From NCBI RefSeq assembly GCF_037076455.1, contig NZ_AP028679.1, positions 2,185,501 to 2,249,500 on the forward strand: DNA of 64,000 bases. The letters are read 5' to 3'. The notes under the pieces are model-generated. The model was not told the DNA's origin and did no database searches. It saw nothing but the letters and a program-made list of their open reading frames with translations. Below are positions 6,922 through 16,023 of this stretch, in pieces. A program made the translations under genes and the position numbers. This DNA is from Desulfoferula mesophila (GTDB lineage: Bacteria; Desulfobacterota; Desulfarculia; Desulfarculales; Desulfarculaceae). Numbering within the stretch: position 1 is the first letter of the stretch; each line of letters begins with the position of its first letter.

Positions 6922-9179
6922 GCCTGGGACAGAGCCTGATCCGGTTGGGCACCGAGGCCAAGGTGCGCGGCGAGACCCGCTACGGTTTTGACATGCCCCA
7001 GGATGGCGACCTGCAGATCGCCTGCGTGCGCGCCCCCAAGGCCCCGGCCCGCATCGTAAGCATCGACGCCCGCGGGGCCGAGGCCCTGCCCGGCGTGGTG
7101 CGGGTTTTCACCGCGGCCGACGTGCCCGGCGAGCACCGCCTGGGCATCATCGCGGTTACCCAGGACCAGGAGTTCCTGGCCCATGAGACGGTGCGCCAAC
7201 CCTACCAGTGCGTGGCCTTCGTGGTGGCCGAAACCCTGGAAGCGGCCCGGGCCGGTGCCCGCGCGGTAGAGGTCGAATACGATTTCTCCCCCGGCGTCTA
7301 TTCCTTTGACGAGGCCCTGGCCCCCGAGGCCCCCTTGGTGCAACCCGAGCATCCGGGCGGCAACCTGCTTCGGGAAAACAAGGTGCGCAAGGGGGACGCC
7401 GAGGCGGCCCTCAAGGATGCGGCCGTGGTGGTGGAGGCCACCTATACCACCGAGCGCCTGGAGCACTGCGCCATAGAGGTGGAAGGTGGCCGGGCCTGGT
7501 GGGAAGACGGCAAGGTGGTGGTCAAGGCCTGCTCCCAGAACCCCCACTACGACCAGGCCGACCTGGCCCGCTTCCTGGGGGTGGACGCGGACAAGGTGCG
7601 GGTGATTCAGGCCGAGACCGGCGGCGGCTTCGGGGGCAAACTGGACTTGTCCCTGCAACCCTTCCTGGCCCTGGCGGTGTGGCACCTCAAGCGCCCGGTG
7701 AGTCTGCGCTACAGCCGGGAAGAGTCCATCATGGCCACGGCCAAGCGCCACGCCCTGTGGATGCATTTCATCTCCGGGGCCGACGAACGGGGCAACATAA
7801 CCGCCCTCAAGGCCACCCTCAACGGGGACACCGGGGCCTTCGCCTCCTACGGCCTGGCGGTGAACCAGCGGGCGGCGGTGCACGCCACCGGCCCCTACCG
7901 CACCCCCAACGTGGACATCGTGGCCCGCATGGCCTACACCAACAACACCTTCAACGGAGCCATGCGCGGTTTCGGCTGCCCCCAGGTGGCCCTGGCCCAC
8001 GAGGCCCAGATGGACGCCATCGCCGCCGAGCTGGGCTTGGACCCCCTGGACCTGCGCAAGCAAAACGCCCTGCGCCAGGGCGACCACACCTGCACCGGCC
8101 AGTTGCTCAGGGCCGGGGTGGGCCTGCTGGAGTGCCTGGAGCGCATCGAGCCCATCTACCGCAAGTGGCAGGCCGAGGCCCGGCACACCGATGAGTACTA
8201 CGAAGGCGTGGGCGTGGGGGCCATGTACTACGGCATCGGCAATACCGGAGCCTCCAACCCCTCCACCGCCCAGGTGGAATGGCTGCCCAGCGGCCGGGTG
8301 ACCCTGTTCACCGGCGCGGCGGACATCGGCCAGGGCAGCGACACGGCCCTGCGCCAGATCGCCGCCGCCCGCTTGGGCCTGCCCGTGGAGCGGGTGGACG
8401 TGTGCCGGGGCGACACCGATCGGACCACCAACGCGGGGGCTACCTCGGCCAGCCGCCAGACCTATATCAGCGGCAACGCGGTGCTGGGCGCGGCGGCCAA
8501 TTTAGAGATGCAGCTCTTGCAGGGGGCGCGGGAGATGCTCAAGGAGCGTCATCTGGAGGTGGAACTCAAGGGCGGTATGCTCACCACCGCCGACGGCCGG
8601 CAGATCGATCCCGCCGAGGTGGTGTGCCATTTGGCCAAGTCCGGCGCGCGGGCCATGGGCGACGGCCGCTTTGATCCCAACTTCACCACCCTGGACCCGG
8701 AGACCGGCCAGGGCCGTCCCTACGCGGCCTACGCCTACGCGGCCCAGTGCGCTCGCGTGCGGGTGGACCGGGCCAGCGCCATGGTCAAGGTCACCGACGT
8801 GGCCGCGGCCCACGACGTGGGCCGGGCGGTGAACCCCCGCGCGGTGGAAGGCCAGATCAGCGGCGGCGTGGTCATGGGCGTGGGCATGGCCCTCATGGAA
8901 GAATACATCCAGGGCCGCACCGACAACTTGCAGTCCTATCACATACCCACCGCGGCCGACGCGCCCAACATCACCCCGCTCATCGTGGAAGACCCCGAGC
9001 CCTCCGGTCCCTACGGGGCCAAGGGGGTGGGGGAGCCCGCCCTGATCCCCACCGCTCCGGCCATCGCCGGCGCCGTGGGCCGGGCCCTGGGCCGCCCCAT
9101 GCGCCACCTGCCCATATCCCTGGAGCGGGTCATGGAGGCCCTCACCGCCGTTGAAGGAGACAAACACCGTGAAGATTGA
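6918..9179 (+). CDS. Molybdenum hydroxylase catalytic (molybdopterin) subunit, unsplit
   Basis: 753 aa from the ATG at 6918, which overlaps the FAD subunit stop. Family landmarks are GGGFGGK at 235-241, AMRGFGCP at 348-355 and the catalytic glutamate in KGVGEPAL at about E706. The enzyme hydroxylates an aromatic N-heterocycle with water-derived oxygen. In E. barkeri nicotinate dehydrogenase this region is divided into two polypeptides (NdhL and NdhM) and the active site carries labile selenium. Here it is one polypeptide, and a yqeC-like gene nearby makes a selenium-dependent form plausible. Substrate assignment rests on context. Confidence 0.9.
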   Translation: MSLGQSLIRLGTEAKVRGETRYGFDMPQDGDLQIACVRAPKAPARIVSIDARGAEALPGVVRVFTAADVPGEHRLGIIAVTQDQEFLAHETVRQPYQCVAFVVAETLEAARAGARAVEVEYDFSPGVYSFDEALAPEAPLVQPEHPGGNLLRENKVRKGDAEAALKDAAVVVEATYTTERLEHCAIEVEGGRAWWEDGKVVVKACSQNPHYDQADLARFLGVDADKVRVIQAETGGGFGGKLDLSLQPFLALAVWHLKRPVSLRYSREESIMATAKRHALWMHFISGADERGNITALKATLNGDTGAFASYGLAVNQRAAVHATGPYRTPNVDIVARMAYTNNTFNGAMRGFGCPQVALAHEAQMDAIAAELGLDPLDLRKQNALRQGDHTCTGQLLRAGVGLLECLERIEPIYRKWQAEARHTDEYYEGVGVGAMYYGIGNTGASNPSTAQVEWLPSGRVTLFTGAADIGQGSDTALRQIAAARLGLPVERVDVCRGDTDRTTNAGATSASRQTYISGNAVLGAAANLEMQLLQGAREMLKERHLEVELKGGMLTTADGRQIDPAEVVCHLAKSGARAMGDGRFDPNFTTLDPETGQGRPYAAYAYAAQCARVRVDRASAMVKVTDVAAAHDVGRAVNPRAVEGQISGGVVMGVGMALMEEYIQGRTDNLQSYHIPTAADAPNITPLIVEDPEPSGPYGAKGVGEPALIPTAPAIAGAVGRALGRPMRHLPISLERVMEALTAVEGDKHRED

Positions 9180-10692
9180 TCTGGAGCGCTGCAACGGCTG
9201 CGGACTGTGCGTAAAGGACTGCCCGGTGGCGGCCATATCCCTGCAAGACAAAAAAGCGGTCATCGGCCCCTCCTGCGTGGAGTGCCACACCTGTTTCCGG
9301 GTGTGCCCGCGCGGCGCGGCGCTGGACGAGCCGGTGCCCGTGGCCGGGGCCAAGGAATGCACCCACTGCCCGGTGGGCTGCCGCATTCCCGAGGGCCTTA
9401 CCGGAGCCTGCGGCCGCTATAAAAACCAGGGCCATGAGCTGGTGCGCAGCCGCCCCTTGCTCACCTACGCCGAGGTGGCCGCCGAGGTGGGGCCCGAACC
9501 GGAGTTGCTGATCGAGCGCCCCAGCATCACCGCCATCGGGGCGGGGGGCACCTATCCCGACTACGTGCCCGCGCCCTATATCGTCAGCCACGAGCGCGAC
9601 GGGGTGGAGGTGGTCACCGTGGTCACCGAGGCCCCGCTGTCCTACTCCGGGCTCAAGGTGAAGATCGACACCGACCTGGAGGTGGGCGAGGAAGGCGCGC
9701 CCATCACCTTCGAGGGCCGCACCGTGGGCATGGTGGAGACCGAGGAGTACGGCTCCAAGATGCTGGCCATCGGCGGGGTCAACCGCCTGACCGGGCGGCA
9801 CGGCTTTGCCGCGGCCCGGGCGGTGGCGGCCATCGCCAACCGCGAGGCGGTGCGGCTCAAGGTCAAGGGCGGGGCCAAGCTGGAACTCCAGGTGGGCCAA
9901 CCGCCGGTCATCGACGGCCAACTGGTGGAAAAAATGCGGGTGGGCTGCGGCTCGGCCTCGGCCGGGCTTTTCGCCACCTTCTTCCTGGACGCGGCCGACG
10001 AGGTGATCGTGCTGGACCAGCACATCACCAGCCTGTTCAGCCATCACGCGGCCGGGCGTTGCCTGGGCCTGGCTCCTGGCGGGGTGGAGCTTTGCTTCCA
10101 ACGCTCCACGCCAGGGCGCTACTTCGGCACCCACGGCAAGGGCTGGGGCGGCACCGACCTGGCCGACCCCCTGGACATCGTGAAGCAGGTGGACACCGGC
10201 CTGACCAAGCCGGGATCGACCCTACTCATCACCGAGACCACCGGCCAGAACGCGGCCATGTACGTTTTGGGCGAGGACGGCAAGTTCGCCCCCACCGAGC
10301 TGAGCGACAAGGCCCAGCAGGCCGTGGCCGCCCTGGCCGAGACCTGCCAGCGCTCGCTGGTATCGGCGGTGTACGTGGGCGGGGCCGGAGGCTCGGCCCG
10401 GGCCGGTGTGGCTCGCTATCCCCTGCGCCTGACCCACGCGGTGCACGCGGCCAAGGCGGTGCTCACCTGCGGCGGGGCCAAGGTGTTCGTGCTGCCCGGG
10501 GGAGGCATCACCTTCTACGTGGACGTGGAAAAGGTGCGCTCCGGGGCCTTCACCTGGGTGCCCACCCCGGCCACGGTGGCCCCCATCGAATACACCATGC
10601 GCCTTAGCGACTACGAAGAGATGGGCGGCCATCTGGAAGCGGTGAAACCCTTCGCGGCCCAGGAACCGGTGCCATGGAACCGGTGCAAGTAA
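9169..10692 (+). CDS. hnr: 6-hydroxynicotinate reductase-like iron-sulfur protein
   Basis: 507 aa from the GTG at 9169, which has AAGGAG 9 bp upstream and overlaps the hydroxylase gene by 11 bp; an in-frame TTG at 9151 is less likely. The N-terminus is a 2x[4Fe-4S] ferredoxin domain (C8, C11, C14, C18; C36, C39, C42, C46) followed by more cysteines (C64, C67, C71, C81). The long C-terminal region matches my recollection of Hnr, which uses reduced ferredoxin to convert 6-hydroxynicotinate to 1,4,5,6-tetrahydro-6-oxonicotinate, the enamidase substrate. Hnr is rare, and its pairing with enamidase is the strongest evidence for the pathway. Confidence 0.8.
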   Translation: MKIDLERCNGCGLCVKDCPVAAISLQDKKAVIGPSCVECHTCFRVCPRGAALDEPVPVAGAKECTHCPVGCRIPEGLTGACGRYKNQGHELVRSRPLLTYAEVAAEVGPEPELLIERPSITAIGAGGTYPDYVPAPYIVSHERDGVEVVTVVTEAPLSYSGLKVKIDTDLEVGEEGAPITFEGRTVGMVETEEYGSKMLAIGGVNRLTGRHGFAAARAVAAIANREAVRLKVKGGAKLELQVGQPPVIDGQLVEKMRVGCGSASAGLFATFFLDAADEVIVLDQHITSLFSHHAAGRCLGLAPGGVELCFQRSTPGRYFGTHGKGWGGTDLADPLDIVKQVDTGLTKPGSTLLITETTGQNAAMYVLGEDGKFAPTELSDKAQQAVAALAETCQRSLVSAVYVGGAGGSARAGVARYPLRLTHAVHAAKAVLTCGGAKVFVLPGGGITFYVDVEKVRSGAFTWVPTPATVAPIEYTMRLSDYEEMGGHLEAVKPFAAQEPVPWNRCK

Positions 10693-11555
10693 TACGGCCC
10701 GACCTGGTCCTGGTGGACTGGGGCCCCATGACCCTGACCATAGCCGCTTGGCAAAACGACGAACCCCGCCCGGTGATGGCCGCCCAGGCCGCCCGGGCGG
10801 CTTTGCGTTGTCTCGCGGTGCTGGCCGAATTCCAAGGCTACATGCGCCGCCGGGTGCGCGAGCTGCCCGCCGGGCGGCCGCTGCCGCCGGTGGTGGAACG
10901 GGCGGCCCGGGCCTGCCGGGCGATTGACGGCGGGCTGACCCCCCTGGCGGCGGTGGCCGGGGCGGTGGCCGACGAGGTGGCTGATTTCGCCCTCAGCCTG
11001 GGAGCCGACCGGGTGGTGGTGAACAACGGCGGGGACATCGCGGTGCGCCTGTCGCCGGGGCAAACCCTCAAGGTGGGGGTGAAACCGCCGGACCGGGAAG
11101 CAGGGGAGGCCTCGCCGCTCATGGGGCGCCTGAACCTCCGCGGCGGTGACGGTATCGGCGGGGTGGCTTCCAGCGGTTGGCAGGGCCGCAGCCACAGCTC
11201 CGGCGTGGCCGATCTGGTCACGGTGTGGGCCGGGGACGCCGCCCTGGCCGATGCGGCGGCCACCTCCCTGGGCAACGCGGCCCAAGCCCAAGGCGCGCGC
11301 CAGGCTTCGGCCCGCGAGATCGACCCGGACAGCGGCCTGGGCGAGCAAAAGATCACCACCGCAGTGGAGCCTTTGCCCAGGGAGCAGCGGCTCGAGGCCC
11401 TGCGTGGGGCCCGCGAGGCGGCACTCCGCCTGCACCAGCGGGGGCTTATCAAGGGCTGCCTGGTGCTGGTGCAGGGTGAGGCCCTGCTTCTGGACCAAGA
11501 CCAGCGAATCGCCTTGGCCGGGCCGGCTGCCTCGGGCAAACTTCTCGCCGCCTAA
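10674..11555 (+). CDS. UPF0280 family protein (ApbE-like fold)
   Basis: 293 aa. Sequence such as FALSLGADRVVVNNGGDIAV and the GGVASSGWQGRSHSSGVAD region match the UPF0280 family, distantly related to ApbE/FMN transferases. It overlaps the hnr end by 19 bp and is clearly in its operon, so an accessory role for Hnr (cofactor attachment or maturation) is a reasonable but untested idea. It meets the convergent mobA-yqeC gene with a 4-bp overlap. Confidence 0.78.
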   Translation: MEPVQVIRPDLVLVDWGPMTLTIAAWQNDEPRPVMAAQAARAALRCLAVLAEFQGYMRRRVRELPAGRPLPPVVERAARACRAIDGGLTPLAAVAGAVADEVADFALSLGADRVVVNNGGDIAVRLSPGQTLKVGVKPPDREAGEASPLMGRLNLRGGDGIGGVASSGWQGRSHSSGVADLVTVWAGDAALADAAATSLGNAAQAQGARQASAREIDPDSGLGEQKITTAVEPLPREQRLEALRGAREAALRLHQRGLIKGCLVLVQGEALLLDQDQRIALAGPAASGKLLAA

Positions 11556-12910
11556 TCCCCCTCCCGCAAAACCTGGCAAGCGCCCTGCAAAAAGCTGGTG
11601 AGCAGCACCCGCAGCGATGGGTCTTGTTGCCCGATAAGCTCGGCCACCTGGTTGGCGGCCTGTTCCGCGCCGGCCAGGTCGCCCTGGTTGAGCACCAACA
11701 CCTTGCGGCAGCGGGCCGGGGCCTTCTTGAATAGACCCTTGGGGTGCAGGGCCAGCGCCGCCAAATGAGCCGCTTGCACCGGGTCGCCGGGCGCGGCGCC
11801 GCTCAGGGCGCACAGCTCCTTGGCTCCCGTGACGTGTTCCTCGTCCAGCGGCCGGCCCAGGGCGGCCAGGCCCACGACCCCTACCAGCAGAGTGGTGGAT
11901 AGCGGAATGACCGGTTCATGGGAGCGAGGGGCCTTGAGGGGCAGGCGACGAGCTCCGTCCGCCTCCACCAGGATGAGCGGAACCAGGGCCGTCTCCCACA
12001 GCCAGTCCACGCTCTGGGGGGGCAGGCCTTTAAGCTTGATCCGCCCCTCCGTTGTTTTCGCTTCCGAGGCCACGGTTAGGCAGGCGCCGGGGGCCAGCAG
12101 CCGCTCGATGCGCTCGGGCAGCCAGTCCTCGTGGGGCTCGATAAGCACCGAGCCGCTGGGGCGAAAGACATGGGTGGTGGTGGTGGCCAGCACCGCCTTG
12201 CCGCGCATTGCCTGTTCGCTGGCCAGGGCCTCGATAAGGCTGGTCTTGCCTCCCGCCCCCACGACGCTTACCAAGTCGCCCCGCTCCAGCTCCAGCACCA
12301 GGCTAAAGCGGCCCCTGAGCGCCGCCTCGGCCCGGCCGAGCTGCCCGGGGGTGTCCACGTCCAGACCGGCCAGGGGAAAGTCGGGCGCAAGCGGCAAGAC
12401 CTCGTCGCGGTACTTGTCCAGCACGCCGCGCCCCCCGGTGTCGCCGGTCAATTGCAGAAGCTCGGGCCAATAGCGGCGGTCGAACAGGGTAGGGGGAGAA
12501 AAGGAATCGGGTCCGGCCAGGGCGGCCAGGTCGTTGTCTTCCTCGGCGGCCTGCACAAAACGGTCGATGAGAGCTGATGAGATCAAGGGCTGGTCGGCCA
12601 GCAAGAACAGGGCGTGGCTTGGTTCATCGCCCAGGGCCCGCAGGCCCAGGCGCAGGGAAGAGGCCTGGCCGTCCTGGGGGTTGGGATTGACCACTACCTC
12701 GAGCTGGGGAAAGGCCTGGGTCAATTCCGCGGCCTGCTCCGCACCGGCCACCAGCACCACCCGGCCCAGGCGGGAGGCCAGGGCCGCCTCGACGCACCAA
12801 GCTATCAAGGGGCGCTCGGCCAGGGGGGCGGCGAGTTTCGCCCCGCCGAAGCGGGTGGCCAATCCGGCGGCCAGAATTACGCCGGCGACTTCACTCTGGG
12901 GTAAAGCCAT
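11552..12910 (-). CDS. MobA-like nucleotidyltransferase fused to YqeC-like selenium hydroxylase accessory domain
   Basis: 452 aa with two domains. Residues 1 to about 190 are a MobA/MocA-type NTP transferase (VILAAGLATRFGGAKL; LLADQPLIS) of the kind that makes molybdopterin cytosine dinucleotide for xanthine dehydrogenase-type enzymes. Residues about 200-440 resemble YqeC, with a P-loop VVGAGGKTSL, TTTTHVF and VEADGARRLPLKAP. YqeC genes co-occur with selenium-dependent molybdenum hydroxylases. Fusion of the two suggests one protein serving maturation of the upstream hydroxylase. It is the last gene of the minus-strand mrp-nfu-queC unit and converges on the hnr operon. Confidence 0.85.
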   Translation of the reverse strand: MALPQSEVAGVILAAGLATRFGGAKLAAPLAERPLIAWCVEAALASRLGRVVLVAGAEQAAELTQAFPQLEVVVNPNPQDGQASSLRLGLRALGDEPSHALFLLADQPLISSALIDRFVQAAEEDNDLAALAGPDSFSPPTLFDRRYWPELLQLTGDTGGRGVLDKYRDEVLPLAPDFPLAGLDVDTPGQLGRAEAALRGRFSLVLELERGDLVSVVGAGGKTSLIEALASEQAMRGKAVLATTTTHVFRPSGSVLIEPHEDWLPERIERLLAPGACLTVASEAKTTEGRIKLKGLPPQSVDWLWETALVPLILVEADGARRLPLKAPRSHEPVIPLSTTLLVGVVGLAALGRPLDEEHVTGAKELCALSGAAPGDPVQAAHLAALALHPKGLFKKAPARCRKVLVLNQGDLAGAEQAANQVAELIGQQDPSLRVLLTSFLQGACQVLREGD

Positions 12911-12928
12911 GGCAGCTGCCTCACAAGG

Positions 12929-13630
12929 TCAGGGGGCTAAAACCGGATCGGAAACCCCGGCCTCGGCAAAGCCCTTGGCCCTGAGCAAACAGGAGTCGCA
13001 CTGGCCGCAGGGTCTGCCGTCCGGGGCGGGGTCGTAACAGGAATGGGTCAGGCCGTAGTCCACCCCCAGCTTGAGCCCGGCTTCGATTATCTGGGCCTTG
13101 CTCAGGCGGATCAAGGGCGCGTGCACCTTGATGCGCCGCCCCTGGGTGGTGGACATCTTGGTGGCCAGGTTGGCCATGTTTTCAAAGGCCATGATGAACT
13201 CGGGGCGGCAATCGGGATAGCCCGAATAGTCCAGGGCGTTGACCCCGATGAACAGGTCGGTGCTGTCCAGGGTCTCGGCCCAGGCCAGGGCCAGGGAGAG
13301 GAACACGGTGTTGCGCGCCGGCACGTAGGTGACCGGTATCTCGCCGGACATGTCGTCCTCGGAGCGGCCCTTGGGCACCTCGATGTCGGCGGTGAGGGCC
13401 GAGCCGCCAAAGGCGCTCAGGTCCACCCCGATCTCCCGGTGTTGGGCCGCGCCCAGGGCCCGGGCCACCCGCCGGGCCGCCTGAAGCTCCACCTGGTGCC
13501 GTTGGCCGTAGACGACGCTCAGGGCGTAACATTCGTAACCCTGGGCCCGGGCCATGGCCAGGCAGGTGGTGGAGTCCAGGCCGCCGGAGAGAAGCACCAC
13601 GGCCTTGGGTTTGCCGTCGCTGGAAACCAT
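12929..13630 (-). CDS. queC: 7-cyano-7-deazaguanine synthase
   Basis: 233 aa, normal for QueC. It converts 7-carboxy-7-deazaguanine to preQ0 with ATP and ammonia for queuosine tRNA modification. An N-terminal PP-loop ([13 protein letters not shown]) and the C-terminal zinc-binding cysteines (C-x9-C-x2-C-x2-C in the [11 protein letters not shown] region) are both intact, as is the [10 protein letters not shown] segment. It lies 10 bp after the Nfu-type gene and 18 bp before mobA-yqeC on the same strand. Confidence 0.95.
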   Translation of the reverse strand: MVSSDGKPKAVVLLSGGLDSTTCLAMARAQGYECYALSVVYGQRHQVELQAARRVARALGAAQHREIGVDLSAFGGSALTADIEVPKGRSEDDMSGEIPVTYVPARNTVFLSLALAWAETLDSTDLFIGVNALDYSGYPDCRPEFIMAFENMANLATKMSTTQGRRIKVHAPLIRLSKAQIIEAGLKLGVDYGLTHSCYDPAPDGRPCGQCDSCLLRAKGFAEAGVSDPVLAP

Positions 13631-13640
13631 GAGCCTCTTG

Positions 13641-13877
13641 CTACATCAACGCTTCCACCCGGTTGATGCCGGGCAGTTGCTCCTTGAGGGACTTCTCGAT
13701 GATCTCCTTGAGGGTGACGTTGGCCGAGGCGCATCCCGAACAGGCGCCCATCAGGCGCACCAGGACCACTCCTTGGTCGTTCACTCCCACCAAGTCCACG
13801 TTGCCGCCGTGCTTCTTGAGCTCGGCGCGGGCCGCATCCAGGGCCTTTTCCACCGCTTCGCGGGATACCTCGGCCAT
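13641..13877 (-). CDS. Nfu-type iron-sulfur scaffold (NifU C-terminal domain protein)
   Basis: 78 aa, a stand-alone NifU-C domain. The CSGC motif inside [15 protein letters not shown] supplies the two cysteines per monomer that bridge a [4Fe-4S] cluster in this family. The ATG follows GGGAGG by 8 bp. It lies between mrp (another Fe-S carrier) and queC, so this minus-strand unit starts with cluster delivery factors. Related single-domain proteins are common in anaerobes. Confidence 0.92.
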   Translation of the reverse strand: MAEVSREAVEKALDAARAELKKHGGNVDLVGVNDQGVVLVRLMGACSGCASANVTLKEIIEKSLKEQLPGINRVEALM

Positions 13878-13897
13878 GTCTAAGCCTCCCTAGCTAA

Positions 13898-14956
13898 TCA
13901 GTCCTGGCTTTGCAACTGGGCCATCACCTTTTTGGCCAGCTCCCGGTAGGGCTCGCCGGCCGGGCTCTCCAAGACGGTCTTGGGCTGGCCCAGGTCGGCC
14001 AACTGGCGCAAGGTCGGGTCCAGGGGTATTTCGCCCAGGTAGGGCACGCCCAGCTTTTCGCACAAGGGCTTTACCGAGCCGTGGCCGAAAATCTCGTGGC
14101 GGCTGCCGCAGTCCGGGCAGTTGAAGTAACTCATGTTCTCCACGATGCCCATGAGCGGCGCGTTCACCTGGCGGAACATGTCCACGCCCTTGATGGCGTC
14201 GGTCAGGGCCACGTCCTGGGGCGTGGTCACCACCACCGCTCCGGTGATGGGCACTTCCTGGGCCATGCTGATCTGCACGTCGCCGGTGCCGGGAGGGAGG
14301 TCCAGAATCAACACGTCCAAGGGAGCCCAGGCCACCTCGTGCAAAAGCTGGCGCACCGCCTTCATCACCAAGGGGCCGCGCCAGATGAGGGCGGTGTCGG
14401 CCTTGATGAGAAATCCCACCGACATGGCCTTGAGGCCATGGGCCATGATGGGAGCGATCTTGTCGCCCACCGCGTCCGGCTGAACTCCGGTTACTCCCAG
14501 CATCATGGGCACGGAGGGGCCGTAAAGGTCAAGGTCCAGGATGCCCACTTTGAGCCCCTGGCTGGACAGGGCCATGGCCAGGTTGACCGCCACGGTGGAT
14601 TTGCCCACTCCGCCTTTGCCCGAAGCCACGGGCACCACCCACTTTACGCCGTCGATGGCGTGGGGCCCTTTTTCTTCTTGCTTCTTGGGCTGGGGCGGTT
14701 CGGGGGAATGCACCTCCACCTCGGCCACGCCGGTGGCCTCGCGCACCATGGCCGCGATCTGGTTTTCCAACTCTTCGCGAACCTCGGGCGGGGCGGAAAC
14801 CGGGCGCAATTGGATTACGGCTTTGCCTTCCAACAAGCGGGCCTCGGTGACCAACTGCATGGACAAAATGTCCATGTCAAATCCGGGGTAACGCACCTTT
14901 TTGAGCGGCGCTTCCAATTCCTGATCAATGGGGAACTCTTGGTTCTTATCGGACAT
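13898..14956 (-). CDS. mrp: Mrp/ApbC-type P-loop iron-sulfur carrier
   Basis: 352 aa from the ATG at 14956, chosen because GGAG lies 6 bp upstream; a longer frame begins at 14971. An N-terminal MIP18/DUF59-like domain (about 1-80) precedes a deviant Walker A P-loop (VASGKGGVGKSTVAVNLA). A CxxC pair (FNCPDCGS), which bridges a cluster between subunits in Mrp/Nbp35 proteins, lies toward the C-terminus. It is a cytoplasmic ATPase loading [4Fe-4S] clusters and heads a unit with the Nfu protein. Confidence 0.93.
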   Translation of the reverse strand: MSDKNQEFPIDQELEAPLKKVRYPGFDMDILSMQLVTEARLLEGKAVIQLRPVSAPPEVREELENQIAAMVREATGVAEVEVHSPEPPQPKKQEEKGPHAIDGVKWVVPVASGKGGVGKSTVAVNLAMALSSQGLKVGILDLDLYGPSVPMMLGVTGVQPDAVGDKIAPIMAHGLKAMSVGFLIKADTALIWRGPLVMKAVRQLLHEVAWAPLDVLILDLPPGTGDVQISMAQEVPITGAVVVTTPQDVALTDAIKGVDMFRQVNAPLMGIVENMSYFNCPDCGSRHEIFGHGSVKPLCEKLGVPYLGEIPLDPTLRQLADLGQPKTVLESPAGEPYRELAKKVMAQLQSQD

Positions 14957-15015
14957 GATCGCTCCAATCATATGGCGGTGGGAATTTGCTCAAAAGAATA
15001 CCAGGCGTGGGAGAT

Positions 15016-16014
15016 TCAGCCCAATACCTCCACAAAGGCCTCCAACCTCAGACGGGTGCGGCCGTCCACCGGTGCGTATTGGTCGCCTTCCAGGGTGAGC
15101 AGGGGCAGACCCAGCTCGCGGCGCAGCACCAAATCCTGCATCTGCCGCCAGCAAAAGCTCTGTGTGTAATGAATAAGCCCGTCCAGCCTTCGGCGCAAGG
15201 CCTCCCGCTTTATATCCGCCAACCGAGCCCCCACCTCGTAGGGATAGGTGTAGCGGGCGTATTGCTCGGCCAGGCTATCCACGGAGGCTTGCTCGCCGTC
15301 CAGCATGGCGAACTGGCGGGGCACCTCGTTGAATACCACCCCCGCGCCCAGCTCTTCCAAGGTCTCGTGCAAGCCGCTGATGATGGGCGGCACGCCCAAC
15401 AGCCCCAGGCGCACCGGGTGACGGCGCGGCGCGCGGGCCTCGGCCTGGTCCAGAAAACGGCTCAGGCGTCTGGCGAAATCCTGATGGTCGCCGTCAAAAT
15501 CACTGGCGCTGACCAGCCAAAGGTGGTTTTCCCCGCCGCTGACCTTGCCCTCTTGCCAGGTGAGCCGGTCCAGGCGCTCCAGATCGGCCCGCAGGGGGAC
15601 CAGCTCCCGGCGTATGGCCTCGGCCCGCTCCAGGCCGGCCCCCAGTTGCTGGGCCAGCCGCTGGATGGCCGAAGCCATGGCCTGGGGGTCGTTTTGGGCG
15701 GGGTAGTCAAAGGGCACCACCCGACGACCCGCCCGACTGAGCAGCTCCATGAGCGCGTGGGTATTGGAACAGTCGCCCCGGGTGACCCCCACCAGGGCGC
15801 CCACCTCGGGGTGCTCCAGGCACCAGGCGTACATGCCCTTGATCCAGGCGCACAGGGTGCGGGGCAGGCCTTGCTCCTCGGCCCGGCGCACCAGACCCTC
15901 GGGATCGGGGTAGGTGACGAAACGGTTGTTGAGGTCCACCGGGGTCCAACCCCCGGCCAGGGCCACCTCCACCGGAATGGTGGAGGTAATGCCCAACTGG
16001 CGAGACGCCGACAA
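15016..16014 (-). CDS. 2-hydroxyacyl-CoA dehydratase D-component family protein, single subunit
   Basis: 332 aa from a TTG at 16014, 10 bp after the upstream synthetase stop; homologues begin just here (GITSTIPVEVALAGG). It belongs to the HgdB/BcrB-like HGD-D family (PF06050), whose members hold a [4Fe-4S] cluster. Candidate ligands include the Cys in GVTRGDCSNTHA and the Cys in SFCWRQMQD. Canonical dehydratases need a partner subunit and an ATP-dependent activator, and neither is beside it. Possible roles are an orphan reductase or dehydratase subunit; the actual substrate cannot be told. Confidence 0.8.
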   Translation of the reverse strand: MSASRQLGITSTIPVEVALAGGWTPVDLNNRFVTYPDPEGLVRRAEEQGLPRTLCAWIKGMYAWCLEHPEVGALVGVTRGDCSNTHALMELLSRAGRRVVPFDYPAQNDPQAMASAIQRLAQQLGAGLERAEAIRRELVPLRADLERLDRLTWQEGKVSGGENHLWLVSASDFDGDHQDFARRLSRFLDQAEARAPRRHPVRLGLLGVPPIISGLHETLEELGAGVVFNEVPRQFAMLDGEQASVDSLAEQYARYTYPYEVGARLADIKREALRRRLDGLIHYTQSFCWRQMQDLVLRRELGLPLLTLEGDQYAPVDGRTRLRLEAFVEVLG

Positions 16015-16023
16015 GATTCGGCC

